From positions 1 to 64,000 of the forward strand of contig NZ_NKTX01000010.1 of NCBI RefSeq assembly GCF_003207815.1: a stretch of 64,000 nucleotides of DNA. Direction: 5' to 3'. The notes under the pieces are model-generated. The model was given only the letters and a program-made list of their open reading frames with translations, ran no database searches and was not told the DNA's origin. Positions 10,004 to 19,290 of the stretch are shown here, in pieces. The DNA is from Komagataeibacter oboediens. GTDB lineage: Bacteria > Pseudomonadota > Alphaproteobacteria > Acetobacterales > Acetobacteraceae. How positions within the stretch are numbered: position 1 is the first letter of the stretch; each line of letters opens with the position of its first letter. The position numbers were made by a program, and so were the translations under genes.

Positions 10004-10060
10004 AGATGGTACCCCGCATGGGGGCACCGGAATGACAATCTTCCCCCGCATGCGGGGGAA
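10004..10060 (-). promoter_or_regulatory. Paired stem-loops in the rpsK-rpoA intergenic region
   Basis: Two hairpins lie side by side. One is a perfect 20-bp palindrome at 10041-10060 (TTCCCCCGCA and its complement). The other, at 10008-10028, is CCCC-GCAT-GGGG flanked by GGT/ACC. There is no U tract, so attenuation, RNA processing or mRNA stabilisation before rpoA is more likely than simple termination. The role is inferred. Confidence 0.5.
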
Positions 10061-10081
10061 TACGACTAAGCAGAATGCGGT

Positions 10082-10474
10082 TCAGACGCGACGACGCTTG
10101 CGCGGACGGCAGCCGTTGTGCGGAACCGGCGTCATGTCACGGATGGCCGTGATCGAGAAACCGACTGCCTGCAGGGCACGCAGTGCGCTTTCACGCCCCG
10201 ACCCCGGACCGGAAACCTCGATTTCCAGCGTTTCCATGCCGTGTTCACGCGCCTTGCGGCCCGCGTCTTCGGCAGCAACCTGCGCCGCATACGGCGTGGA
10301 CTTGCGCGATCCCTTGAAGCCCTGGGCACCTGCGGACGACCAGGCAATTGCATTGCCCTGTGCATCCGAAATGGTGATCATGGTGTTGTTGAAGGTGGAC
10401 AGCACATGCGCCACACCGGAAATGATGTTTTTCCGCTCTTTCTTGCGAATACGCGGAGCCGCAGCTTTCGCCAT
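10082..10474 (-). CDS. rpsK: 30S ribosomal protein S11
   Basis: 130 residues with the conserved [39 protein letters not shown] and C-terminal [11 protein letters not shown]11 sits on the 30S platform at the mRNA exit, next to S7 and S18. Lies 77 bp after rpsM and upstream of rpoA. A small stem (CCGCT-GATT-AGCGG, 10545-10558) overlaps the rpsM stop codon in the gap. Confidence 0.97.
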   Translation of the reverse strand: MAKAAAPRIRKKERKNIISGVAHVLSTFNNTMITISDAQGNAIAWSSAGAQGFKGSRKSTPYAAQVAAEDAGRKAREHGMETLEIEVSGPGSGRESALRALQAVGFSITAIRDMTPVPHNGCRPRKRRRV

Positions 10475-10551
10475 AGTTTTCTCGATCCTGTCAGTTCAAA
10501 CGGCGCATGGGGCGGGCGGCCACCATGCTTACATACCGGGCAATCCGCTGA

Positions 10552-10929
10552 TTAGCGGGTTGCCTTCTTCTTGCCCGCAATAGCCACGGCCTTACCCTTG
10601 CGGGTACGGGCGTTGGTATGAGTCCGCTGACCATGGACAGGCAGCCCACGCCGGTGACGCAGACCACGGTAGCAGCCAAGATCCATCAGACGCTTGATGT
10701 TCATCGCCACTTCGCGGCGCAGATCACCTTCCACGCGATACTTGCTGTCGATCAGTTCACGGATCTTGCCGATCTCGTCATCAGACAGCTCGTTCACGCG
10801 CCGCTCAGCCGGGATTGCCAGCTGGTCGCAGATCGCCTGGGCCTTGGTAGCCCCGATACCATAGATATAACGCAGGCCAATGGTGACCCGTTTGTTGGTT
10901 GGGATGTTCACGCCGGCAATACGTGCCAC
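10552..10929 (-). CDS. rpsM: 30S ribosomal protein S13
   Basis: 125 residues starting at GTG (10929), chosen because GAGGAG sits 8 nt upstream and the protein then begins [14 protein letters not shown] as in other S13 proteins. The helix-hairpin-helix [16 protein letters not shown] and the tail [24 protein letters not shown] are typical. S13 contacts P-site tRNA and bridges to 50S. First gene of its own transcription unit behind a promoter at 11125-11152 and a structured leader. Confidence 0.96.
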   Translation of the reverse strand: MARIAGVNIPTNKRVTIGLRYIYGIGATKAQAICDQLAIPAERRVNELSDDEIGKIRELIDSKYRVEGDLRREVAMNIKRLMDLGCYRGLRHRRGLPVHGQRTHTNARTRKGKAVAIAGKKKATR

Positions 10930-10947
10930 GCCACTTACTCCTCGTCC

Positions 10948-11041
10948 GCCCTGCTTCAGGGCACTAACTATCAGGCAGGGCTGCTTCACACCACCTGCCC
11001 GATTGGCAGGAGCGCCGTGAACATACCGGTTTCGAAACCGG
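10948..11041 (-). promoter_or_regulatory. Structured leader of the rpsM operon
   Basis: Between the promoter and rpsM lie a 16-bp perfect palindrome CCGGTTTCGAAACCGG (11026-11041), a stem CCTGCC/GGCAGG (10994-11010) and a stem GCCCTG-CTT-CAGGGC (10948-10962). CCTGCC at 10994-10999 could instead pair with a second GGCAGG at 10974-10979, giving mutually exclusive folds. The layout suggests attenuation or ribosomal-protein feedback. In E. coli S4 represses this operon, but no binding site can be proven here. Confidence 0.5.
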
Positions 11042-11124
11042 CCAACCCCATCATCATTCATTCCGGCCATACGAGCCGTGCCATCATGGCCGACTCATAC
11101 GACGCTCATACCTTGAGGGCGCGC

Positions 11125-11152
11125 AATATACTGCTGCCCCCATGCGAGTCAA
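11125..11152 (-). promoter_or_regulatory. Sigma-70-type promoter for rpsM-rpsK-rpoA-rplQ
   Basis: Minus-strand TTGACT (11147-11152), a 16-bp spacer and TATATT (11125-11130) lie in the adk-rpsM gap about 200 bp before rpsM. The near-consensus boxes indicate that the alpha operon has its own promoter. Confidence 0.7.
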
Positions 11153-11162
11153 TTATTTTGCA

Positions 11163-11822
11163 TCACTTCTTCGTGATACGATCGATAACAGCGAAGACTT
11201 CCTTGGTCACTGCATCGATGTCCGCCATCCCGTCAACACGGTACAGCCGCTTCTTTTCCTCGTAATACGGCAGGATCGGTGCGGTCTGTTCACGGTAGGC
11301 CTTCAGGCGCGCGGCCACGGTGTCCCGCCGGTCATCTTCCCGGCGAATGAACTCATGTCCGCCACAGACATCACATGTGCCTGCCACCTTCGGCTTCTTG
11401 AACAGATCGTTATATCCCGCGCCACACCTGGCGCAGGTGTAACGCCCCGCAATACGGTCCGCCAGGGCGTTCTCATCAACATCCAGCAGCAACACGGCGT
11501 CGATATGCTGGCCACTGCGCGTCAGCATCTGGTCCAGCGCCTCTGCCTGTGCCCGCGTGCGCGGGAAGCCATCCAGGATGAACCCCTTCGCACAGTCAGG
11601 CTGGCGGATGCGGTTTTCGATCATGGCAATGATCAGGTCATCCGGCACAAGCCTGCCTTCTGCCATGATGGTCTTGACCTTCTGCCCCAGCGGGCTTCCG
11701 GCCGCGACTTCCGCACGCAGCATGTCACCCGTCGAGATCTGGGCGATTCCATACCGTTCTTCCAGCCGCTTTGACTGAGTGCCCTTACCGGCACCCGGCG
11801 GACCAAGAAAGATAATATTCAC
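11163..11822 (-). CDS. adk: Adenylate kinase
   Basis: 219 residues; interconverts ATP + AMP and 2 ADP in the cytoplasm. P-loop GPPGAGKGT at 7-15, AMP-binding STGDMLR (30-36), GFPRT (85-89) and the long lid domain. The lid carries a four-cysteine zinc site (Cys130, 133, 150, 153), the metal-stabilised long form. The ATG overlaps the secY stop (ATGA), so it is translationally coupled to secY, the standard secY-adk order. Confidence 0.97.
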   Translation of the reverse strand: MNIIFLGPPGAGKGTQSKRLEERYGIAQISTGDMLRAEVAAGSPLGQKVKTIMAEGRLVPDDLIIAMIENRIRQPDCAKGFILDGFPRTRAQAEALDQMLTRSGQHIDAVLLLDVDENALADRIAGRYTCARCGAGYNDLFKKPKVAGTCDVCGGHEFIRREDDRRDTVAARLKAYREQTAPILPYYEEKKRLYRVDGMADIDAVTKEVFAVIDRITKK

Positions 11823-13168
11823 CGCATTCTGCCCTTTCTGCCCCGTCCCCGGCGCATAAGTCCCTGATACTGGTGCGCAACCAGATGCGACTGCACCTGC
11901 GTCACCGTATCGATCGTCACCGTCACGATAATGATCAGACTCGTGCCGCCAAAATAGAAAGGCACGTTGTAATGGCTGATCAGGATCTGCGGCAACAGGC
12001 AGACCGCGACAAGATAGAGCGCGCCAATGGTCGTGATGCGCGTCAGGATCCGGTCAAAGAAGGCTGCGGTATTCGCACCAGGACGGATACCCGGCACAAA
12101 GCCACCCTGCTTGCGCAGGTTCTCCGCCGTTTCCTGAGGGTTGAAGGTAACCGCCGCATAGAAATAGGAGAAGAAGACAATCATCGCGGCATAGAACAGC
12201 ATGTATAACGGCTGTCCCTGCCCCAGTTCCTGTCCCAGGAAGGAGAGCCAGCCCGGCATGGAACTATTGTTTACGAATCCGGCAATCGTAACGGGAATCA
12301 GCAGTACGGATGACGCGAAAATGGGCGGAATCGACCCCGCCGTATTTACCTTCAGCGGCATGTGGGTCGAATCGCCCCCGAACATGCGCTGTCCGACCTG
12401 TCGCTTCGGGTACTGGATCACCACACGCCGCTGCGCCAGTTCCATGAACACGATGAAGGCGATCGTCACGGCTGCCAGCACCAGGAAGACCAGCACAAAG
12501 AACGGCGAAAGCGCGCCCGTGTAGCCAAGCTGGAACAGGCTGGCCAGTGCATTGGGCAGGTTCGCCACGATACCGGCAAAGATGATCAGCGAGATACCGT
12601 TCCCGACCCCCCGCGACGTGATCTGCTCACCCAGCCACATCAGGAACATGGTCCCACCCACAAGGGTCAGCACACACGACACGATGAAGAACAGACCGGG
12701 AGAGACGACCGCAGATCCGGCCTCGGTATGCATGTTCTCCAGCCCGATGGCGATCCCATAAGCCTGGAACAGCGCGATCACCACCGTCAGGTACCGGGTA
12801 TATTCGTTCAGCTTGCGCCGTCCGCCTTCCCCTTCCTTCTTGAGGGCCTCAAGGGAAGGGATCGCTGCCGACATGAGCTGTACGATGATCGAGGCACTGA
12901 TATAGGGCATGATGTTCAGTGCAAACACGGTCATACGCCCCAGCGCACCACCGGTAAACATATCGAACATGCCCAGAATCCCGCCCTGATGCCGGGCCAG
13001 AAGCTGCCCCATCACCGTCGCATCGACGCCAGGAACGGGGATATAGGTGCCAATCCGATATACGATCAACGCACCCAGCGTGAACCAGATACGCTTTTTC
13101 AGCTCCGTTGCATTGGCAAAGGAATTGAAATTCAGATTGGCAGCCAACTGTTCGGCCGCGGAGGCCAT
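11819..13168 (-). CDS. secY: Protein translocase subunit SecY
   Basis: 449 residues with about ten membrane helices. Recognisable are the N-terminal KKRIWFTLGALIVYRIGTYIPVPG, the plug/TM2 region ALGRMTVFALNIMPYISASII, the cytoplasmic KEGEGGRRKLNEYTRYLTV and the C-terminal loop GFVPGIRPG. SecY forms the channel for Sec-dependent export and membrane insertion. It is separated from rplO by 158 bp containing a terminator-like hairpin, unlike the tight packing upstream. Confidence 0.98.
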   Translation of the reverse strand: MASAAEQLAANLNFNSFANATELKKRIWFTLGALIVYRIGTYIPVPGVDATVMGQLLARHQGGILGMFDMFTGGALGRMTVFALNIMPYISASIIVQLMSAAIPSLEALKKEGEGGRRKLNEYTRYLTVVIALFQAYGIAIGLENMHTEAGSAVVSPGLFFIVSCVLTLVGGTMFLMWLGEQITSRGVGNGISLIIFAGIVANLPNALASLFQLGYTGALSPFFVLVFLVLAAVTIAFIVFMELAQRRVVIQYPKRQVGQRMFGGDSTHMPLKVNTAGSIPPIFASSVLLIPVTIAGFVNNSSMPGWLSFLGQELGQGQPLYMLFYAAMIVFFSYFYAAVTFNPQETAENLRKQGGFVPGIRPGANTAAFFDRILTRITTIGALYLVAVCLLPQILISHYNVPFYFGGTSLIIIVTVTIDTVTQVQSHLVAHQYQGLMRRGRGRKGRMR

Positions 13169-13216
13169 GCGCCCATCCTTTCACAAGAACAGCGCCACCG
13201 CTGGAAGCGGGACGCT

Positions 13217-13289
13217 GTCATGATAAAAAAAACCGCAAAAAGTAATAAAGCGATGCGCCCGCCGAGTGCAAGCAGCATCGCTTTTATTA
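13217..13289 (-). terminator. Terminator-like hairpin between rplO and secY
   Basis: Arms TAATAAAGCGATGC (13243-13256) and GCATCGCTTTTATTA (13275-13289) pair almost perfectly around an 18-nt loop. On the minus strand the stem is followed by a T-rich stretch with runs of five and eight T's. It looks like a partial terminator that could lower expression of secY-adk relative to the spc ribosomal genes. Confidence 0.6.
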
Positions 13290-13326
13290 TGCTCCGGGTA
13301 CAGAACGTGCCTGCTCCCGGGACCGG

Positions 13327-13815
13327 TCATTCCGCGGCAGGAGCCTGCTGCTTCTGCGCCTTGACCTGCACCTTTCCGCCTGCCTTTTCGACAGCGGCGA
13401 CGGCACCAGCCGAAGCACCCGACACTTCAATGGTGACGGCATGATTCAGTTCACCGTCCGCCAGAAGGCGGATGCCGGCGAAACGACCGGAACCAACCAG
13501 ACCAGCCTTGGTCAGGGCTTCTTCCGTCACGACAGCGTTGGCATCGACCTTGCCTGCCGCGATCGCCTTGTCCAGCACGCCCAGATTCACGATCGCATAT
13601 TCCTTGCGGAAAATGTTCTTGAATCCACGCTTGGGCAGCCGGCGATAGATCGGCAGCTGGCCGCCTTCAAAACCGTTCAGGGACACACCGGAACGCGCCT
13701 TCTGACCCTTCACACCCTTGCCCGACGTCTTGCCCTTGCCAGAGCCGATGCCGCGACCAAGACGCTTCTTGGTATAGCGCGCGCCTTCGTTGTCACGAAG
13801 TTCGTTCAGGTTCAT
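13327..13815 (-). CDS. rplO: 50S ribosomal protein L15
   Basis: 162 residues. The N-terminal Gly/Lys-rich tail ([28 protein letters not shown] in part) and [18 protein letters not shown] are diagnostic. L15 binds 23S rRNA late in 50S assembly. The C-terminus is extended by a Lys/Gln/Ala-rich tail. Starts 1 bp after the rpmD stop; last ribosomal gene before the putative attenuator ahead of secY. Confidence 0.97.
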   Translation of the reverse strand: MNLNELRDNEGARYTKKRLGRGIGSGKGKTSGKGVKGQKARSGVSLNGFEGGQLPIYRRLPKRGFKNIFRKEYAIVNLGVLDKAIAAGKVDANAVVTEEALTKAGLVGSGRFAGIRLLADGELNHAVTIEVSGASAGAVAAVEKAGGKVQVKAQKQQAPAAE

Positions 13816-13816
13816 C

Positions 13817-14005
13817 TCAATCCTCCACCTTGATCAGGTGGGACACCTTGCGGATCATACCGCGAACCGAAGGAGTGTCCTCCAGTTCACGCGTACGACC
13901 AATCTTGTTCAGGCCGAGGCCAATTAGCGTAGCCTGCTGACCCGGCTTCTGTCCGTTCCCGGAATGCACCTGGGTGACGCGCACTTTTGCCTTGGTATCA
14001 GACAT
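13817..14005 (-). CDS. rpmD: 50S ribosomal protein L30
   Basis: 62 residues ([16 protein letters not shown], then [20 protein letters not shown]), the short bacterial L30 fold. It overlaps the end of rpsE by 8 bp, which supports coupled translation and this start. Confidence 0.95.
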   Translation of the reverse strand: MSDTKAKVRVTQVHSGNGQKPGQQATLIGLGLNKIGRTRELEDTPSVRGMIRKVSHLIKVED

Positions 14006-14576
14006 CGGCCGTGGCCTCCGTCGTTACCGCAGCCTCACGGCGCCCCAGAATGTCCGAAACCTTCTTGCCACGGCGGTTGGCAACCGAACGCGGGCTGGCG
14101 CAACGCTCCAGCGCGGCAAACGTTGCCTTCACCATGTTATGCGGGTTCCGGGTCCCGAGGGACTTCGCCACCACGTCATTGATGCCCAGGCTTTCAAACA
14201 CTGCGCGCATCGGACCACCGGCAATGATGCCCGTGCCCGCATCAGCGGAGCGCAGAACAACCTTACCCGCGCCGAAGTGACCGGCCACATCGTGATGCAG
14301 CGTACGGCCTTCCTTCATGGGAACACGGATCATTGTCCGCTTGGCGCGGTCGGTCGCCTTGCGGATCGCCTCGGGAACTTCACGGGCCTTGCCCGCACCG
14401 AACCCGACACGACCCTTCTGGTCACCAACAACAACCAGAGCTGCGAATGCAAAGCGGCGACCGCCCTTTACCACCTTCGCAACACGGTTGATCGTGACCA
14501 GCTTGTCGACCAGATCATCGCCTTCGCGGTCGCGATCGCGACCACCCCGGCCGCCTTCTCTCGGTTCACGTGCCAT
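13998..14576 (-). CDS. rpsE: 30S ribosomal protein S5
   Basis: 192 residues. The N-terminal dsRNA-binding-like domain shows [20 protein letters not shown] and [20 protein letters not shown]; the C-terminal domain contains the [23 protein letters not shown] stretch (in part). S5 lines the mRNA entry channel and affects decoding accuracy. A charged Arg/Gly/Glu-rich N-terminus (about 20 residues) precedes the core. Lies 17 bp downstream of rplR. Confidence 0.97.
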   Translation of the reverse strand: MAREPREGGRGGRDRDREGDDLVDKLVTINRVAKVVKGGRRFAFAALVVVGDQKGRVGFGAGKAREVPEAIRKATDRAKRTMIRVPMKEGRTLHHDVAGHFGAGKVVLRSADAGTGIIAGGPMRAVFESLGINDVVAKSLGTRNPHNMVKATFAALERCASPRSVANRRGKKVSDILGRREAAVTTEATADV

Positions 14577-14593
14577 TATGCGTGACCCTTTCG

Positions 14594-14956
14594 TCAGAAC
14601 GAGAGACCGCCCTCACGGGCAGCCTCCGCCAGGGCCTTGATACGCCCATGATAGAGATACGCGCCGCGGTCGAAAACGACCTTCGACACACCTGCAGCCA
14701 CCGCACGCTCCGCCAGAAGCTTGCCGACTGCGCCCGCTGCCTTGACGTCCGTACCACCCTTGAGGGTCGTACGCAGGTCCTTGTCCAGGCTTGACGCTGC
14801 GGCGAGGGTCCGGCCAGCAGCATCGTCGATCACCTGCGCGTAGATGTTCTTGCCCGAACGGAACACCGACAGACGCGGACGGCCACCGCTCTTGCGGCGA
14901 AGCTGGAAACGCAGGCGCTGACGCCGCCGTTCCCGCAGATCCTTCTGCGTGCTCAT
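14594..14956 (-). CDS. rplR: 50S ribosomal protein L18
   Basis: 120 residues; [20 protein letters not shown] and the C-terminal [20 protein letters not shown] mark L18, which binds 5S rRNA with L5. The ATG shares one base with the rplF stop (TAATG), so translation is coupled. Confidence 0.97.
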   Translation of the reverse strand: MSTQKDLRERRRQRLRFQLRRKSGGRPRLSVFRSGKNIYAQVIDDAAGRTLAAASSLDKDLRTTLKGGTDVKAAGAVGKLLAERAVAAGVSKVVFDRGAYLYHGRIKALAEAAREGGLSF

Positions 14957-15489
14957 TATTTCTTCTTACCTTCCTTGCGACGGATGGTTTCCGTTTCATA
15001 ACGGACACCCTTGCCCTTGTAGGGCTCGGGCTTGCGGAAGCTGCGGATGTCCAGTGCGACCTGACCAACGCGCTGCTTGTCAATGCCTTCGACCGTGACC
15101 GCCGTAGGACGCGGGGTCGTGATCTTGATCCCTTCGGGAATCGCATAGACGATGTCATGCGAATAACCAAGGTTCATGACCAGGTTCTTACCCTGCACCG
15201 CGGCACGATAACCTGTCCCGGAGATTTCCAGCGTCTTGGAAAATCCTTCGGACACACCCTTGACCATACCCGCGATCAGGGAACGGGTTGTTCCCCACAT
15301 CATGCGGGCCTGTGCCTGGGTGTCGACCGGCTTGACGGCAACCTTGCCATCCGCAACATCAACCGAAACGTGGCTGGACAGCGGCAGCTTGAGTTCACCC
15401 AGCTTGCCTTTTGCCGTCAGCACACCGTCAGCAATGGAAACCTGAACGCCCGACGGTAATTCGACGGGATATTTGCCCACTCGCGACAT
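14956..15489 (-). CDS. rplF: 50S ribosomal protein L6
   Basis: 177 residues with the duplicated L6 fold: N-terminal [18 protein letters not shown] and C-terminal [21 protein letters not shown]6 lies near the factor-binding site and the sarcin-ricin loop. Starts 10 bp after rpsH. Confidence 0.97.
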   Translation of the reverse strand: MSRVGKYPVELPSGVQVSIADGVLTAKGKLGELKLPLSSHVSVDVADGKVAVKPVDTQAQARMMWGTTRSLIAGMVKGVSEGFSKTLEISGTGYRAAVQGKNLVMNLGYSHDIVYAIPEGIKITTPRPTAVTVEGIDKQRVGQVALDIRSFRKPEPYKGKGVRYETETIRRKEGKKK

Positions 15490-15499
15490 TTATCCCTCC

Positions 15500-15898
15500 T
15501 TAGAATACACGACAGAGGACTTCACCGCCAACATTGGCAGCGCGGGCCTCCGCATCGGACAGAACACCGCGCGGCGTCGACAGGATCGACACGCCCAGCC
15601 CGGCATACACACGCGGCAGTTCCTTGATCTTGGAATAGACGCGGCGCCCCGGCTTGGACACACGGTGGATTTCTTTAATGACCGGCTCACCATCGAGGTA
15701 CTTCAGCTCGATGCGCAGCTGGGCCACACCTTTACGCAGTTCCTCGCGGGAGAAACCACGGATATATCCCTCGCGGCGCAGGGCCTCGAGAACACTGGCG
15801 CGCAGCTTGGAAGCCGGCGCCACGCATGCAGCATGCCGTGCACGCTGCGCATTGCGGATCCGGGTGAGCAGATCACCCAAAGGATCAGAAAGTGACAT
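15500..15898 (-). CDS. rpsH: 30S ribosomal protein S8
   Basis: 132 residues. DPLGDLLTRIRNAQRARH at the N-terminus and STPRGVLSDAEARAANVGG at the C-terminus are the S8 signatures. S8 binds 16S helix 21. In E. coli it represses the spc operon at rplE; a comparable mimic was not identified here. Lies 12 bp downstream of rpsN. Confidence 0.97.
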   Translation of the reverse strand: MSLSDPLGDLLTRIRNAQRARHAACVAPASKLRASVLEALRREGYIRGFSREELRKGVAQLRIELKYLDGEPVIKEIHRVSKPGRRVYSKIKELPRVYAGLGVSILSTPRGVLSDAEARAANVGGEVLCRVF

Positions 15899-15910
15899 CG
15901 TTCCCTGCCC

Positions 15911-16216
15911 TTACCAGCTCGATTTGACCATGCCCGGGATCTGACCATTGGAGGCCAGGTCACGCAGGGCGATACGGCAGAGTTCGAACTTTCTGTAATT
16001 GGCGCGGGGACGTCCCGTCCGCTTACAGCGCAGACGCACGCGAACGCGCGAACCATTGCGAGGAAGTTCAGCAAGCTTGAGCGATGCATCAAATCGATCT
16101 TCAACCGGCAGAGACCGGTCCATGATGATGTTCTTCAATGCAGTCCGCTTAGCCCGGTCCCGGTTTGCCATGCGCTCGCGCTTGGCATTCCGGTTAACGG
16201 CGGAAATTTTGGCCAT
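15911..16216 (-). CDS. rpsN: 30S ribosomal protein S14 (zinc-independent form)
   Basis: 101 residues from the ATG at 16216 ([17 protein letters not shown]), matching the usual S14 length; an upstream in-frame start would add about 17 unsupported residues. The C-terminal [20 protein letters not shown] contains only two isolated cysteines and lacks the paired CxxC of zinc-type S14, so this is the long zinc-free form. A 10-bp stem-loop precedes the gene. Confidence 0.96.
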   Translation of the reverse strand: MAKISAVNRNAKRERMANRDRAKRTALKNIIMDRSLPVEDRFDASLKLAELPRNGSRVRVRLRCKRTGRPRANYRKFELCRIALRDLASNGQIPGMVKSSW

Positions 16217-16235
16217 GCCTTGTTTTACCCTCCGG

Positions 16236-16261
16236 AACCTGTTGGGCCAGTCCCAACGGTT
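16236..16261 (-). promoter_or_regulatory. Stem-loop just upstream of rpsN
   Basis: AACC-GTTGGG-loop-CCCAAC-(one-base bulge)-GGTT on the minus strand, 20-45 nt before the S14 start in the 106-bp rplE-rpsN gap. Its position at the L5-S14 junction makes it a candidate translational control element; the function is inferred. Confidence 0.4.
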
Positions 16262-16322
16262 TTCCAAACAACGTGTGTATTAGGTCTTCTGGACTTCAGA
16301 CGGAAGCCCTTTCGCTACATTT

Positions 16323-16892
16323 TTATGCAGCGAAGGGCAGATCAAACGCCTTGAGCAGAGCCTTTGCTTCCGCATCCGTCTTCGCGGTGGTCACGAAGAT
16401 GATGTCCATGCCACGGATTTCGTCGACTTTGTCGTATTCGATTTCCGGGAAGACAATCTGTTCCTTCAGGCCCATCGCAAAGTTGCCACGCCCGTCGAAA
16501 CCCTTGTTCGCCGGCAGCCCGCGGAAATCACGCACGCGCGGCAGGGCGATCGTCACGAAACGATCCAGGAACTCGAACATCTGCGCACGACGCAGCGTCA
16601 CCTTGCACCCGATCGGCAGCCCTTCACGGATCTTGAAACCGGCGATGGCCTTCTTGGCCACGGTCTTGACCGGCTTCTGACCTGCGATCAGGGTCATTTC
16701 CTTGACGGCGGCATCCAGCTTCTTCTGGTCACCGGCAGCTTCGCCCACGCCCATGTTCAGGACAATCTTCTCAAGACGCGGAACCTGCATCTCGTTCTTG
16801 TACCCGAACTGCTCACGCAGCTTCGCGCGCAGCTCTTCCTGGTAGCGCTTCTGCATGCGCGGCACAGGGCGGGCTTCGTTCACTTCAGACAT
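16323..16892 (-). CDS. rplE: 50S ribosomal protein L5
   Basis: 189 residues from the ATG at 16892, which has GAGGAGG 6 nt upstream; a longer frame upstream only overlaps rplX. Core motifs: [49 protein letters not shown] and the C-terminal [18 protein letters not shown]5 binds 5S rRNA and contacts P-site tRNA. Confidence 0.97.
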   Translation of the reverse strand: MSEVNEARPVPRMQKRYQEELRAKLREQFGYKNEMQVPRLEKIVLNMGVGEAAGDQKKLDAAVKEMTLIAGQKPVKTVAKKAIAGFKIREGLPIGCKVTLRRAQMFEFLDRFVTIALPRVRDFRGLPANKGFDGRGNFAMGLKEQIVFPEIEYDKVDEIRGMDIIFVTTAKTDAEAKALLKAFDLPFAA

Positions 16893-16902
16893 ACCCGCCT
16901 CC

Positions 16903-17223
16903 TCAGCCTTCGATAACTTCGCCGGTCGCCTTGGCGACACGAACCTTACGACCATCTTCCAGGACGCGGAAGCCGACCTTCGTCGGGTCACCGCTCTTGG
17001 GATCGATCAGCTTCAGGTTGGACAGGTGAACCGGCATTTCCTTCTGGACAATGCCACCCTGCTCACCCATGCGGGAAGGACGGGTATGACGCTTTGCAAT
17101 CGCCACGCCGCGCACGACAGCCTTGTTGGCTGCGGGCAGGACTGTAACAACCTCGCCACGGGTCCCCTTGGAACCACCGGTGGTGACCAGAACCTGGTCA
17201 CCCTTCTTGATACGAGCAGCCAT
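16903..17223 (-). CDS. rplX: 50S ribosomal protein L24
   Basis: 106 residues with an N-terminal KOW motif ([20 protein letters not shown]). L24 initiates 50S assembly at the 5' end of 23S rRNA. The start codon shares one base with the rplN stop (TAATG). Confidence 0.96.
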   Translation of the reverse strand: MAARIKKGDQVLVTTGGSKGTRGEVVTVLPAANKAVVRGVAIAKRHTRPSRMGEQGGIVQKEMPVHLSNLKLIDPKSGDPTKVGFRVLEDGRKVRVAKATGEVIEG

Positions 17224-17591
17224 TACAGCACCTCCGGTGCCAGCGAGATGATCTTCATGAACTTGCGCGCACGCAGTTCGCGTACGACCGGGCCAAAGAT
17301 ACGGGTACCAATCGGCTCCTGCTGCTTGTTGATCAGCACGGCCGCATTGCGGTCGAAGCGGATGGCGCTGCCATCGGCGCGACGCACGGGGTAAGAGGTG
17401 CGAACGATCACCGCCTGGTGCACATCGCCCTTCTTGACCTTACCGCGGGGAATGGCCTCCTTGACGGACACGACAATCACGTCGCCGACCGAGGCAGTCT
17501 TCCGCTTGGAACCGCCCAGCACCTTGATGCACTGCACCTGACGGGCGCCGGAATTGTCGGCCACGTCAAGGTTGGTCTCGGGATGGATCAT
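17223..17591 (-). CDS. rplN: 50S ribosomal protein L14
   Basis: 122 residues. [20 protein letters not shown] and [20 protein letters not shown] are characteristic. L14 forms an intersubunit bridge and is the docking site of the silencing factor RsfS. Lies 15 bp after rpsQ. Confidence 0.98.
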   Translation of the reverse strand: MIHPETNLDVADNSGARQVQCIKVLGGSKRKTASVGDVIVVSVKEAIPRGKVKKGDVHQAVIVRTSYPVRRADGSAIRFDRNAAVLINKQQEPIGTRIFGPVVRELRARKFMKIISLAPEVL

Positions 17592-17606
17592 GGTCTATGC
17601 CCTTCT

Positions 17607-17888
17607 TTACGCCTGCGTACCAGACGTGGCACCGGCGGCAGCCGCAAGCGGCTGACCATTCCGGACAACGACAGTCCAGGTCTTGCGGCGGGAAATCGGC
17701 TTGCATTCTTCAATGCGTACCGTGTCGCCCACCTTGCATTCATTCAAGCCGTCATGCGCCGCATACTTTTTCGAGCGACGAATGAACTTCTTATACAACG
17801 GATGGATAACGCGACGATCGACAAGAACCGTTACGGTCTTGTCCATCTTGTCGCTGGTTACCCGTCCGGTCAGGACGCGCCTTGGCAT
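17607..17888 (-). CDS. rpsQ: 30S ribosomal protein S17
   Basis: 93 residues; an OB-fold primary 16S-binding protein. [19 protein letters not shown] and [18 protein letters not shown] are diagnostic. A short Ala/Gly-rich C-terminal tail extends beyond the usual end. Starts 13 bp after rpmC. Confidence 0.97.
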   Translation of the reverse strand: MPRRVLTGRVTSDKMDKTVTVLVDRRVIHPLYKKFIRRSKKYAAHDGLNECKVGDTVRIEECKPISRRKTWTVVVRNGQPLAAAAGATSGTQA

Positions 17889-17901
17889 CGCCCGTCTCCC
17901 T

Positions 17902-18138
17902 TCAGGACTTTACTGCCGGCGCGTGGCCAGCGGAACTCTTCTTCACAACCTCGGTTGCAACAGTCTTCACACGCGCGATTTCACGACGAACCTCGCGCAT
18001 GCGGGACTGCCCCTCGGTCTGACCGGTCGCGTGCTGAAACCGAAGATTGAACTGCTCGCGCTTCAGATCGATGAGAAGCGTATCCAGTTCTTCAACAGTC
18101 TTGGCACGCAGATCGGCCGGCTTTGTTGCCTTTGCCAT
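17902..18138 (-). CDS. rpmC: 50S ribosomal protein L29
   Basis: 78 residues; two-helix protein ([20 protein letters not shown], then [15 protein letters not shown]) at the peptide tunnel exit. It has a longer C-terminal tail than the E. coli protein. One base separates it from the rplP stop. Confidence 0.95.
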   Translation of the reverse strand: MAKATKPADLRAKTVEELDTLLIDLKREQFNLRFQHATGQTEGQSRMREVRREIARVKTVATEVVKKSSAGHAPAVKS

Positions 18139-18139
18139 C

Positions 18140-18556
18140 TCACGCCTCTCCGATACGGGTCACGAACTTCGTCTTGATCGGCAGCTTTGCCGCGCCAAGA
18201 GCCAGCGCTTCACGCGCGACTTCCGGCGGCACGCCTTCGATCTCGAACAGGATTCGACCCGGCTTCACACGAGCCACCCAATATTCGGGCGACCCCTTGC
18301 CGGACCCCATACGCACTTCTGCGGGCTTTGTCGAGACCGGAAGATCAGGGAAAATCCGAATCCAGACACGACCGGCACGTTTCATGGCGCGGGTAATGGC
18401 ACGACGGGCAGCCTCAATCTGGCGGGCAGTGATCCGTTCAGGCTGCAGCGCCTTCAGGCCAAAAGCCCCAAAATTCAGGGTTGTGCCACCCTTGGCCAAC
18501 CCATGAATACGCCCCTTGTGGGCCTTGCGGTACTTTGTCCGCTTGGGAGAAAGCAT
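18140..18556 (-). CDS. rplP: 50S ribosomal protein L16
   Basis: 138 residues; [20 protein letters not shown] and [20 protein letters not shown] are signatures. L16 helps position A-site tRNA and 5S rRNA. Follows rpsC after a 53-bp gap. Confidence 0.97.
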   Translation of the reverse strand: MLSPKRTKYRKAHKGRIHGLAKGGTTLNFGAFGLKALQPERITARQIEAARRAITRAMKRAGRVWIRIFPDLPVSTKPAEVRMGSGKGSPEYWVARVKPGRILFEIEGVPPEVAREALALGAAKLPIKTKFVTRIGEA

Positions 18557-18609
18557 TTTCTAAATCCTCACGCGCCGCCTGGCGCATCTAGGTCCATTGG
18601 ACCCCGCAA

Positions 18610-19287
18610 TTAGCGCTGCGGGGCCTGTTCGGCGGCGCGACGGTCCTGCGCCAGCGGATCATGGGCAAGAATCTCACCCTTGAAGATCCAGACCTTCACA
18701 CCACAGGTGCCATAGGTCGTCTTGGCGGTCGCCACACCATAATCAATGTCCGCACGCAGCGTATGCAGCGGCACGCGGCCTTCACGATACCATTCAACGC
18801 GTGCGATTTCCGCGCCGCCCAGACGGCCCGAGCAGTTGATCCGGATCCCCTGCGCACCAAGACGCATGGCGGACTGCACGGCGCGCTTCATGGCGCGACG
18901 GAAGGCAACACGACGTTCCAGCTGCTGGGCGATGTTTTCGGCCACCAGGGTCGCATCGATTTCCGGCTTGCGGATCTCGACGATATTCAGCGCGACATCG
19001 GTCTTGGCCATACGGGCAAGATCCTTGCGCAGCACATCGATGTCCTGGCCCTTCTTGCCAATCACCACACCCGGGCGTGCCGCATAGATGGTCACGCGCG
19101 GCTTCTTGGCCGGGCGTTCGATCACCACGCGGGACACGCCGGCACCCGACAGCTTGCGACGCAGGTAGGACCGCAGCTTCAGGTCATCATGCAGCAGACG
19201 CGCATAGTCGGCATCAGCATACCAGCGGCTGTCCCATGTCCGGTTAATACCGAGCCGCAGCCCGATCGGATTAACTTTATGTCCCAT
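18610..19287 (-). CDS. rpsC: 30S ribosomal protein S3
   Basis: 225 residues. N-terminal [20 protein letters not shown], a type-II KH domain ([20 protein letters not shown]) and the C-terminal S3 domain ([20 protein letters not shown]). S3 forms part of the mRNA entry helicase with S4 and S5. Three bases separate it from rplV. Confidence 0.98.
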   Translation of the reverse strand: MGHKVNPIGLRLGINRTWDSRWYADADYARLLHDDLKLRSYLRRKLSGAGVSRVVIERPAKKPRVTIYAARPGVVIGKKGQDIDVLRKDLARMAKTDVALNIVEIRKPEIDATLVAENIAQQLERRVAFRRAMKRAVQSAMRLGAQGIRINCSGRLGGAEIARVEWYREGRVPLHTLRADIDYGVATAKTTYGTCGVKVWIFKGEILAHDPLAQDRRAAEQAPQR

Positions 19288-19290
19288 GGA

